Source: Streptomyces xanthophaeus
GTDB lineage: Bacteria > Actinomycetota > Actinomycetes > Streptomycetales > Streptomycetaceae
Direction of reading: 5' to 3'
DNA: 64,000 bases
NCBI RefSeq assembly: GCF_030440515.1
Contig: NZ_CP076543.1
Coordinates: forward strand, 4,623,501 to 4,687,500
The notes below the pieces were generated by a model. The model was not told the DNA's origin, ran no database searches, and saw only the letters and a program-made list of their open reading frames with translations. Shown in pieces: positions 50,252 to 57,324 of the stretch (positions within the stretch are counted from its first letter, which is position 1; every line of letters begins with the position of its first letter). The position numbers and the translations under genes were made by a program.

Positions 50252-51454
50252 GTGGACTTCAGCTTCGGGGCCGAGGACGAGGAGCTGCGCGGGCACGCCC
50301 GGGCGTGGCTGTCGGAGCACCTCGTGGGCCCGTACGCGCAGGCCGTCGGCCTCGGCGGACCGGGCAGCGAGCACGAGGGGGCCGGGATCCGGCGGGCGTG
50401 GGAGCGCGAGCTCGGCCGGGGCGGCTGGATCGGCCAGGGCTGGGAGGCCGAAGGGTGGGGAAACCGGCGGCTCTCCCTGACCGGCCAGGTGGTGTGGGCC
50501 GAGGAGTACGCGGCCCTGCGCGCGCCAGGCCGGGTCGGCCACATCGGCGAGAACCTCCTCGCCCCGACCCTCATCGCCTACGGGTCGCCCGAGCAGCAGA
50601 ACCGCTTCCTGCCCGGCATCGCGCGGGGCGAGGAGCTGTGGTGCCAGGGCTACAGCGAGCCGGACGCCGGCTCCGACCTCGCGGGGATCCGTACGGCCGC
50701 GGTACGGGACACGGGCGACGGGCGGTACCGGGTGACGGGCCAGAAGATCTGGACCTCGCTCGCCCAGGACGCCGACTGGTGCTTCGTACTCGCCCGCACC
50801 GAGCCCGGCTCGCGCCGCCACCGGGGGCTGTCGTTCCTGCTCGTACGCATGGACCAGCCCGGCCGCGTCGAGGTCCGGCCGATCCGGCAGATGTCGGGCA
50901 CGAGCGAGTTCAACGAGGTGTTCTTCGACGGGGCGGTCGCGGCGGAGGCCGTCGGCGCCGAGGGCGACGGCTGGACCGTGGCCATGGGCCTGCTCGCCCT
51001 GGAGCGCGGGGTCTCGACCCTGGTCCAGCAGATCGGGTTCGCGGCGGAACTGGAGCGCGTCCTGGCGTCGTACGCGGTGCGGGCCGCCGCAGGCGCCGGG
51101 GACCCCGTCCTGCGGGATCGGCTGGTCCGGCAGTGGGCCGAGCTGCGCACGATGCGGTGGAACGCCCTGCGCACGCTCGGCGCCACCGACGACGCGGGCG
51201 CGCCCAGCGTGGCCAAGCTGCTGTGGGGCGGCTGGCACCGGCGGCTCGGGGAGCTGGCGGTGGAGGTCCGCGGCGCGGCGGCCACGGCCGGGCCGGCGGG
51301 CTGGGCGCCCGGACTCCCGTACGAACTCGGACTCGACGAGGAGCAGCGCCTGTTCCTGTTCACCCGTGCCGACACCATCTACGGCGGCTCGGACGAGATC
51401 CAGCGGAACATCATCGCCGAGCGCGTGCTCGGCCTGCCTAAGGAGTCCAGGTGA
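50252..51454 (+). CDS. Acyl-CoA dehydrogenase
   Basis: This 400-residue acyl-CoA dehydrogenase has WCQGYSEPDAGSDLAGIRTAAV (about 132-153), VTGQKIWTSLAQDADWCFVLART, RQMSGTSEFNEVFFDGA and the C-terminal YGGSDEIQRNIIAERVLGLPK. It is of the same type as the larger dehydrogenase at 41690. GTG 50252 follows GAGAGGACCAGGGGGA. Its end overlaps the alcohol dehydrogenase start by four bases. Confidence 0.87.
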   Translation: MDFSFGAEDEELRGHARAWLSEHLVGPYAQAVGLGGPGSEHEGAGIRRAWERELGRGGWIGQGWEAEGWGNRRLSLTGQVVWAEEYAALRAPGRVGHIGENLLAPTLIAYGSPEQQNRFLPGIARGEELWCQGYSEPDAGSDLAGIRTAAVRDTGDGRYRVTGQKIWTSLAQDADWCFVLARTEPGSRRHRGLSFLLVRMDQPGRVEVRPIRQMSGTSEFNEVFFDGAVAAEAVGAEGDGWTVAMGLLALERGVSTLVQQIGFAAELERVLASYAVRAAAGAGDPVLRDRLVRQWAELRTMRWNALRTLGATDDAGAPSVAKLLWGGWHRRLGELAVEVRGAAATAGPAGWAPGLPYELGLDEEQRLFLFTRADTIYGGSDEIQRNIIAERVLGLPKESR

Positions 51455-52518
51455 GAGGCGTCGTGTTCGACGGCAAGCAGGCCCAGGTGGTCGACGACCT
51501 GGAGATCCGGGACCCGGGGCCGGGGGAGGTGCTGGTCGCGATCGGCGCGGCCGGGCTGTGCCACAGCGACCTGTCGGTCATCGACGGGACGATCCCGTTC
51601 CCGCCGCCGGTGGTGCTCGGGCACGAGGGCGCGGGGGTCGTGGAGGCGGTGGGCCCTGGGGTCACCCACGTGGTGCCGGGCGATCACGTGGCGCTGTCCA
51701 CCCTGGCCAACTGCGGGGCGTGCGCGGACTGCGACCGGGGCCGGCCGACGATGTGCCGCAAGGCGATCGGGATGCCCGGGCAGCCGTTCTCGCGGGGCGG
51801 GAAACCGCTGTTCCAGTTCGCCTCCAACTCCGCCTTCGCGGAGCGCACGATCGTCAAGGCCGTACAGGCCGTGAAGATCCCGGCCGACATCCCGCTGACC
51901 TCGGCTGCGCTCATCGGCTGCGGGGTCCTCACGGGGGTGGGGGCGGTGCTGAACCGGGCGCGTGTGGACCGAGGCGAGAGCGTGGTCGTCATAGGCACCG
52001 GCGGCATCGGGCTGAACGTGCTGCAGGGGGCCCGGATCGCGGGCGCCACGACGATCGTCGCAGTGGACGCGAACCCGGCGAAGGAGGCGGTGGCCCGGCA
52101 GTTCGGCGCCACGCACTTCATCGACGCGTCCGCCGTCGCCGACTCGTCGGCGGCGGTCCGCGAGATCCTGCCGACCGGCGCCGACCACGCCTTCGAGTGT
52201 GTGGGCAACGTGAAGCTGATCCGCCAGGCGATCGACCTCCTCGACCGGCACGGGCAGGCGGTCCTGCTCGGCGTGCCCGGCTTCCAGGAGGAGGCGTCGT
52301 TCCTCGTGTCGTCCATGTACCTGGACAAGACGATCATGGGCTGCCGGTACGGGTCCTCGCGCCCGCAGCGCGACATCGCGCTCTACGCCGAGCTCTACCG
52401 GCAGGGCCGGCTGCTGCTGGACGAACTGGTCACGGAGGTCTACCCGGTCGAGGACTTCGCCAAGGCCGTGGACGACGCCCACCACGGGCGGGTGGCCAGG
52501 GGAGTGCTCACCTTCTGA
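51451..52518 (+). CDS. Zn-dependent alcohol dehydrogenase (MDR family)
   Basis: This 355-residue medium-chain dehydrogenase has zinc ligands in GLCHSDLS (Cys) and LGHEGAGVVEAVG (HE). The structural-zinc cysteines are in TLANCGACADCDRGRPTMCRKA. The NAD-binding motif is VVVIGTGGIGLNVLQGARIAGATTIVAVD. It resembles class III-like/mycothiol-dependent or aryl-alcohol dehydrogenases. GTG 51451 overlaps the dehydrogenase gene. It ends at a very strong hairpin. Confidence 0.88.
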   Translation: MRGVVFDGKQAQVVDDLEIRDPGPGEVLVAIGAAGLCHSDLSVIDGTIPFPPPVVLGHEGAGVVEAVGPGVTHVVPGDHVALSTLANCGACADCDRGRPTMCRKAIGMPGQPFSRGGKPLFQFASNSAFAERTIVKAVQAVKIPADIPLTSAALIGCGVLTGVGAVLNRARVDRGESVVVIGTGGIGLNVLQGARIAGATTIVAVDANPAKEAVARQFGATHFIDASAVADSSAAVREILPTGADHAFECVGNVKLIRQAIDLLDRHGQAVLLGVPGFQEEASFLVSSMYLDKTIMGCRYGSSRPQRDIALYAELYRQGRLLLDELVTEVYPVEDFAKAVDDAHHGRVARGVLTF

Positions 52519-52547
52519 CCGGCGCCCGTCGTTCCCCGCAAACGGCT

Positions 52548-52591
52548 CGGCTCCTGCGCCGGCGGGATCGCACCCGCCGGCGCAGGAGCCG
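52548..52591. terminator. 19-bp perfect hairpin, bidirectional terminator
   Basis: CGGCTCCTGCGCCGGCGGG pairs perfectly with 52573-52591 around ATCGCA. It lies between the convergent alcohol dehydrogenase and carboxypeptidase genes. Confidence 0.85.
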
Positions 52592-52606
52592 TGAACCGTG
52601 TCACCG

Positions 52607-53554
52607 TCAGTCGAGGACGTCCGGGATCGGGTCGGTGTTGCCGCGCTGCAGCGCCGCCCCGGAGCCGGCGCTCGAACCGAGCGCCCAGTCCATGAGCTTC
52701 ATCGAGTCCGCGTAGCGCTCCTCGTCGTTCAGCAGGACGCCGATGACGGTCTTGCCGTTACGGGTCGCGGAGTAGACGAGGCACTTGCCCGCGGCGGTGC
52801 CGGTGCCGGTCTTGACACCGATCGCACCCGGGTAGGCGTAGCCGGTGGGACGCTCCCTGATCAGCAGGTTGCTGTTGCCCCACGTGGCGTCGGTCGAGGT
52901 GCCGCCCGTGCTGTAGGTCTTCGCCGCCACGATCTTCGGGAACGTGACGCCCGACATCGCGTACTTGGTCAGCTTGGCCAGGTCGCGCGGGGTCGTGAGG
53001 TTCTTGCCGGTCGGCGAGATCCCGTCGAAGGAGTCGTACACGGTCTTGGTCATGCCCAGCGACTTGGCCTTGGCGTTCATCTGCGCGATGAAGTCCGCCG
53101 TGCGGGCCTGTGTGGTCGCGCCCTTGCCGAAGGTGTCGGCGAGCGCGTAGGCCGCGTCGCAGCCCGACGGGAGCATCAGCCCGTACAGCAGCTGGCGGAC
53201 CGTCGCCGTGGCACCCACCTTCAGGTGGGCCGAGCTCGCGCCCTCGCGGACGACGTAGTCCACGTACTCCTGCTTGATGGTGACCTTCTGGTCGTAGTTC
53301 AGGTTGGGCGTACGCATCACGACCTGGGCGGTCATGATCTTCGTGGTGCTCGCCCCCTGCCGCTGGGTGTCAGCTGCCTTGCTGGCGAGCGTGGCCCCGC
53401 TGGTGCCGTCGATGAGGATCGATCCGGCGGCCGTGACGGGGGGTGCGGCGACCGGAGCCGCCGACGAGGCCGGCGAAGCGGCCACCAGGAAGGCCCCGGT
53501 GGCGACCGTGACGGCGATCGCGCCGCGCGTGCGGCGCATCAGGTTCAGTATCAA
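52607..53554 (-). CDS. D-alanyl-D-alanine carboxypeptidase (S11)
   Basis: This 315-residue exported serine D,D-carboxypeptidase trims peptidoglycan stem peptides. The signal peptide contains GAIAVTVATGAFLVAASPASSAA. The active-site motifs are present: GASTTKIMTA (SxxK), LPSGCDAAYALAD (SGC in place of the usual SxN, as in actinobacterial enzymes) and IGVKTGTGTAAGKC (KTG). TTG 53554 is chosen because GGGGA lies six bases upstream; ATG 53539 has no site. It is divergent from the flavin reductase region only by distance and is not obviously part of the catabolic regulon. Confidence 0.87.
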   Translation of the reverse strand: MILNLMRRTRGAIAVTVATGAFLVAASPASSAAPVAAPPVTAAGSILIDGTSGATLASKAADTQRQGASTTKIMTAQVVMRTPNLNYDQKVTIKQEYVDYVVREGASSAHLKVGATATVRQLLYGLMLPSGCDAAYALADTFGKGATTQARTADFIAQMNAKAKSLGMTKTVYDSFDGISPTGKNLTTPRDLAKLTKYAMSGVTFPKIVAAKTYSTGGTSTDATWGNSNLLIRERPTGYAYPGAIGVKTGTGTAAGKCLVYSATRNGKTVIGVLLNDEERYADSMKLMDWALGSSAGSGAALQRGNTDPIPDVLD

Positions 53555-53721
53555 ATCAAATCCCCGCGTATCCGAAGAATTCCGAAGGGGCGGGAGCACC
53601 GAGGCGCCCCAGCCCCTGGGGGAGCTTACGCAGCCGACGGACGCAGGGACATCGAACTGCGGGGGAGGAACGGTCCGGGCCCCGGCGGTCGGCCCGTCAG
53701 CCGGCCCCGTCAGCCGGCCCG

Positions 53722-54354
53722 TCAGTCGGCGAGACGCCCGAAGCGGCCCTTGTGGAAGAGGAGCGGCTCGCCCTCGCCGGCCGCGCCCATGGCCACCACC
53801 CGGCCCACGACGATGAGGTGGTCCCCGCCGGTGTGGACGGCCTGGATCCGGCAGTCGATCCAGGCGGGCACCGCGTCGAGCTGCGGTGAGCCCGTGACGG
53901 GGGCGGGCGTGTGGGTCACCCCGGCGAACTTGTCCGCGCCGCTGACGGCGAAGGACCGGCACAACTCACCCTGTGCGGCGCCGAGGATGTTGACGCAGAA
54001 CACCCCGGCGCGGGCGATCCGCGGCCAGGTGGTCGACGTACGGGCCACCATGAAGGTGACCAGGGGCGGGTCGAGGGACAGCGAGGCGAAGGACTGGCAG
54101 GCGAAGCCGGCCGGGCCCTCCTCGTCCTCGCCGGGCGGTGCGGTGATGACGGTGACCCCGCTCGCGAAGTTCCCGAGCACGGCCCGGAACTCGGCGGGGG
54201 ACACCGGCGCGCGTTCGTCCTCGCCGACGGCCCGCAGGTCGGGACGCGGCAGGGCGTCGACGGACTCGGGTTCCCGCTGCGCCGAGGCGGAGGTGGGGGA
54301 GCCCACTGACCTGAGGTATCGGACGACGGTGGCCGCCATCCCTGCGTGTCCCAT
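53722..54354 (-). CDS. Flavin reductase-domain protein
   Basis: This 210-residue flavin reductase-like (HsaB/HpaC-type) protein supplies reduced flavin to a partner monooxygenase. Motifs are FRAVLGNFASGVTVITAPPG, GFACQSFASLSLDPPLVTFMVARTSTTWPRI, GVFCVNILGAAQGELCRSFAV and GGDHLIVVGRVVAMG. An N-terminal stretch of about 45 residues is extra. ATG 54354 or ATG 54339 could be the start; neither has a good ribosome-binding site. An operator of the regulon lies 18 bases upstream of ATG 54354. Its monooxygenase partner may be outside the window. Confidence 0.85.
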   Translation of the reverse strand: MGHAGMAATVVRYLRSVGSPTSASAQREPESVDALPRPDLRAVGEDERAPVSPAEFRAVLGNFASGVTVITAPPGEDEEGPAGFACQSFASLSLDPPLVTFMVARTSTTWPRIARAGVFCVNILGAAQGELCRSFAVSGADKFAGVTHTPAPVTGSPQLDAVPAWIDCRIQAVHTGGDHLIVVGRVVAMGAAGEGEPLLFHKGRFGRLAD

Positions 54355-54371
54355 CACACCGACGATTGAAG

Positions 54372-54386
54372 CTGACGGTGCGTCAG
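54372..54386. promoter_or_regulatory. Regulon operator site 4
   Basis: CTGACGGTGCGTCAG has perfect 5-bp arms and lies directly upstream of the flavin reductase gene. Confidence 0.65.
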
Positions 54387-54417
54387 ATAGGAAGGGGTGG
54401 GAAGGCGGGCGCATCAT

Positions 54418-54473
54418 TTGAACATGTTCAGGAAAGGTGTAGAGTCCCGGTCCGAGAGTCTTGAACGCGTTCA
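54418..54473 (+). promoter_or_regulatory. Promoter with two TGAAC-NN-GTTCA operators
   Basis: TGAACATGTTCA (54419-54430) and TGAACGCGTTCA (54462-54473) are perfect 12-bp palindromes 43 bp apart centre to centre. TTGAAC (54418-54423) and TAGAGT (54440-54445), 16 bp apart, could be the -35 and -10. The first operator would then cover the -35 and the second the start of the transcript. Confidence 0.55.
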
Positions 54474-54493
54474 GACAGGGGTGGGTGGGCAGG

Positions 54494-55408
54494 ATGGCGC
54501 AGGTGACACGGATGCCGCGGGCGGCGGCGGACCGCGGATGGTGGGCATCGGCACCCGGCGCGGACGCGGTCTTCGCCGGGCAGCTGCTGATAGGGCTGGC
54601 CCTGCTCGTCGCCCTGCCGGAGCCGGACGACGGCTTCGAAGTCACCACCCGGGGAAACGGTCTGCTCGCGTATCTCGTCGCAGGGGCCGTGGTCGTCCCC
54701 GCCCTGCTGCTGGGCATCGGCATGCTGCACTCCCTGCTCTTCACCCGCCCCGCCCTCGCCCTGGCCCGCCGGACGGGCGAAGTCGCCGCCGCACCGGCCT
54801 GGCTTCTCGGCCTGTCGACGGCCTGCGCCTTCTTCCTGTGGCGTGCGGGGCTCCCGTTCCTCCCCTCCCTGGCCTGGATCGCGGGCAGCGGCGTACTCCC
54901 CCTGCTGGTGGCGGGCCTGGCGCTGCGCACCACCCGGTCGTGCGGCTACGTCGCGACGGCGGCGTACATCACCTCCGGCGTCCTCGCGCTGGCCGCCCTG
55001 GTCGGCGGTCCGTACGCGATCGACGGGATCACCACGAACGGCTACGAGCTGTCCGGGGCACGGCAGCCGCATTACGCCGGTACCTGGCGCGGTGAGGGCG
55101 GCGGCACGGTCAGGCTCCGGGAGGGCGGCGAGCTCGCCGTCGAGGACCTCCCGGTCAATCCGGGCGACGGCTCCGTGGTGCGCTGCACCGCCACGGGCAC
55201 CTGGCGGGAGCGGCCGGCCGACGCGCGGTCCGACCAGCGGGCCGGGGTGGAACTGACCGTCGGCGATTGCCCGGGCTGGCAGACGCAGTGGCAGGAGGCC
55301 GGTCCTGCGGGCCGCCGCCCCGAGCTCCACCCGGTCGGCAACACGGGCCCCGGCTCCATGCGCCCCATGTGGCGCTCCGGCCCGCCGGACGTCCTCGTCT
55401 CGCCTTGA
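54494..55408 (+). CDS. Hypothetical membrane protein with exported C-terminal domain
   Basis: This 304-residue protein has four or five hydrophobic segments in the first 190 residues (VFAGQLLIGLALLVAL, LLAYLVAGAVVVPALLLGIGML, APAWLLGLSTACAFFLW, SGVLPLLVAGLAL, YITSGVLALAALVGG). A soluble C-terminal part of about 110 residues begins YAGTWRGEGGGTVRLREGGELAV and holds two cysteines. This resembles lipocalin- or beta-sandwich-like sensor domains, but I recognise no family. ATG 54494 follows GTGGGCAGG. Its promoter carries paired palindromic operators. Confidence 0.65.
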   Translation: MAQVTRMPRAAADRGWWASAPGADAVFAGQLLIGLALLVALPEPDDGFEVTTRGNGLLAYLVAGAVVVPALLLGIGMLHSLLFTRPALALARRTGEVAAAPAWLLGLSTACAFFLWRAGLPFLPSLAWIAGSGVLPLLVAGLALRTTRSCGYVATAAYITSGVLALAALVGGPYAIDGITTNGYELSGARQPHYAGTWRGEGGGTVRLREGGELAVEDLPVNPGDGSVVRCTATGTWRERPADARSDQRAGVELTVGDCPGWQTQWQEAGPAGRRPELHPVGNTGPGSMRPMWRSGPPDVLVSP

Positions 55409-55551
55409 CCCCCCGGCCGCCGACCCGCTTATCCCGTACACCCACACGGGTGAAACCCCCCGCCTCCGTGGGTCCGTACGCCCGGGCGCGGGTGGAGGCT
55501 CGGCATCGTGGCAGCGACCTCGTACCGCCGCCGTAGTCCCGGGAGGACCCC

Positions 55552-56337
55552 ATGCTCGGCACCGACTTCACCACCGGATCACCCAACTGGCTCGACCTCG
55601 GCAGCCCCGACACCGAGGCGGCCGCCGCGTTCTACAACGCCGTCCTCGGCTGGGACTTCGTCTCCGCCGGGCCCGAGGCGGGCGGGTACGGGTTCTTCCA
55701 GGTCGGCGGCAAGACCGTCGCCGCGCTCGGGCCCCTCACCGAGGAGGGGGCCACGTCCGCCTGGATGCAGCACTTCATGACCCCCGACATCCAGGCCACC
55801 GCGACGGCCGTCACCGCCGGCGGCGGCACGGTCCGGATGGAACCCATGGACGTCATGGGAGAGGGCTGGCTGGCCCAGTTCACCGACCCGCAGGGCGCCG
55901 AGTTCGCCTGCTGGCAGCCCGGGAAGACCGCCGGACTCCAGCTGACCTCCGGCGACAACACGCTGGTGTGGACCGAGCTCCACGTGGCGGACCCCGTCGC
56001 CGACATCGCCTTCTACACCGGGGTGTTCGGCTGGCGCAGCGCCGAGATGCCCGCGCCCGGAATGACGTACCGGGTGCTGAGCACCGCCGACGGAGACCAG
56101 CAGGACGCCTCCTTCGGCGGGGTCGCCCCCTTCCTGGGCGAGGGCGGGGACGAGCAGGCGCGCTGGGTGCCGTACTTCGCGTCGGCGGACGTCGACGCCA
56201 CCGTCGCGGCGGCCAAGGCGAACGGCGGCTCGGTACTCATGCCGGCCACCGACCTCCCCGAGGTCGGCCGGATCGCCTGGCTCGCCGACCCGGCCGGAGC
56301 GGTGTTCGCGCTGCTCAAGCCCGACCCGCGGATGTAG
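55552..56337 (+). CDS. VOC-family (glyoxalase-like) protein, two domains
   Basis: This 261-residue protein is made of two vicinal-oxygen-chelate domains. The first (1-125) begins SPNWLDLGSPDTEAAAAFYNAVLGWDF; the second (about 135-261) begins VWTELHVADPVADIAFYTGVFGWRS and ends DPAGAVFALLKPDPRM. Metal-ligand Glu/His positions are only partly visible, so it may bind a ligand rather than catalyse. It resembles Streptomyces hydroxylase-like or antibiotic-binding VOC proteins. ATG 55552 follows GGGAGGA. It is convergent with the enoyl-CoA hydratase gene. Confidence 0.85.
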   Translation: MLGTDFTTGSPNWLDLGSPDTEAAAAFYNAVLGWDFVSAGPEAGGYGFFQVGGKTVAALGPLTEEGATSAWMQHFMTPDIQATATAVTAGGGTVRMEPMDVMGEGWLAQFTDPQGAEFACWQPGKTAGLQLTSGDNTLVWTELHVADPVADIAFYTGVFGWRSAEMPAPGMTYRVLSTADGDQQDASFGGVAPFLGEGGDEQARWVPYFASADVDATVAAAKANGGSVLMPATDLPEVGRIAWLADPAGAVFALLKPDPRM

Positions 56338-56355
56338 TGCGCCGCGGCGGTTCCG

Positions 56356-57156
56356 TCAGCGGCCGAGGTACTTGGGCGTGCGGCGCTCCACGAAGCTCGC
56401 CACGCCCTCGTTCGCATCGGCGGTGGTCATGTTGATCTCCTGGGCGGTGGCCTCGGCGGCGAATGCGGCCGCCCGGTCACCGTCCAGCGAGGCATTGACC
56501 AGCTGCTTGGTCATGGCCAGCGCCCGGGTGGGCCCCTGGGCGAGCCGCTCGGCCCATTCACGGGCCGTCGCCTCCAACTCCTCCGCCGGAACCACCCGGT
56601 TGACAAGCCCCAGGCGCTCGGCCTCGGCGGCCGGGACGGCATCACCGAAGAACATCAGCTCCTTGGCCTTCTGCGGCCCGACGAGCCGGGGCAGCAGATA
56701 GGCGCCCCCGCCGTCGGGGACCAGGCCGCGGCGTACGAACACCTCGATGAACCGGGCCGGTTCGGCGGCGATCACGAGGTCGCAGGCGAGGGCCAGGTGG
56801 GCGCCGATACCGGCGGCCGTGCCGTTGACGGCGGCGAGGACGGGCTTCTCGCAGTCGAGCACGGCGGTGATCAGGCGCTGCGCGCCGAGGCGGATCATAC
56901 GGGCGACGTCACCGGCGACCCTCTCGCCCGCGGGGGCGCTGCCGCGAAGGTCGGCGCCCGCGCAAAAGCCCTTGCCGGTGGCGGTGACGACGACGGCCCG
57001 CACGGCCGGGTCGGCGGAGGCCTCGGCGAGCAGCGCGATGACGCGCTCGCGCTGGTCCCAGGTGACGGCGTTCATGGCCTCGGGGCGGTTGAGGGTGATC
57101 CAGGCGACGCCGTTCTCGATGCGGTGGAGGACTTCGTCCTCCGTGATGCCGGTCAT
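56356..57156 (-). CDS. Enoyl-CoA hydratase/isomerase
   Basis: This 266-residue crotonase-family enzyme has WITLNRPEAMNAVTWDQRERV, TGKGFCAGADLRGSAPAGERV, AAVNGTAAGIGAHLALACDLVIAAEPARF (oxyanion hole and catalytic Glu region), GLVPDGGGAYLLPRLVG and a final FVERRTPKYLGR. Length is normal. It lies downstream of the NDP-forming CoA ligase on the same strand, separated by a pair of GC-rich repeats, and is probably part of the same catabolic network. Confidence 0.88.
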   Translation of the reverse strand: MTGITEDEVLHRIENGVAWITLNRPEAMNAVTWDQRERVIALLAEASADPAVRAVVVTATGKGFCAGADLRGSAPAGERVAGDVARMIRLGAQRLITAVLDCEKPVLAAVNGTAAGIGAHLALACDLVIAAEPARFIEVFVRRGLVPDGGGAYLLPRLVGPQKAKELMFFGDAVPAAEAERLGLVNRVVPAEELEATAREWAERLAQGPTRALAMTKQLVNASLDGDRAAAFAAEATAQEINMTTADANEGVASFVERRTPKYLGR

Positions 57157-57176
57157 GGTGAACTCCCGTTCTTCTA

Positions 57177-57221
57177 AGCCTCGCCGGCGTTTGAGGCGCG
57201 GGGTCTGGGGCGGAGCCCCGG
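57177..57221. repeat. GC-rich palindromic repeat
   Basis: Core CCTCGCCGGCGTTTGAGGCG then GTCTGGGGCGGAGCCCC. Inverted partner of the copy at 57271. Confidence 0.7.
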
Positions 57222-57270
57222 AAACGGCGGGGCGGGGGCTGCTGCCGAGTCTGTGGCGCAGCGCCGTTGC

Positions 57271-57320
57271 CGGGGGCCAGCCCCCGGACCCCCGCGCCTC
57301 AAACGCCGGCGGGGCTGAAA
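57271..57320. repeat. GC-rich palindromic repeat, inverted partner
   Basis: GGGGGCCAGCCCCCGGACCC is followed by GCGCCTCAAACGCCGGCGG and GCTGAAAATC. It ends five bases from the stop of the NDP-forming CoA ligase gene. Confidence 0.7.
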
Positions 57321-57324
57321 ATCG

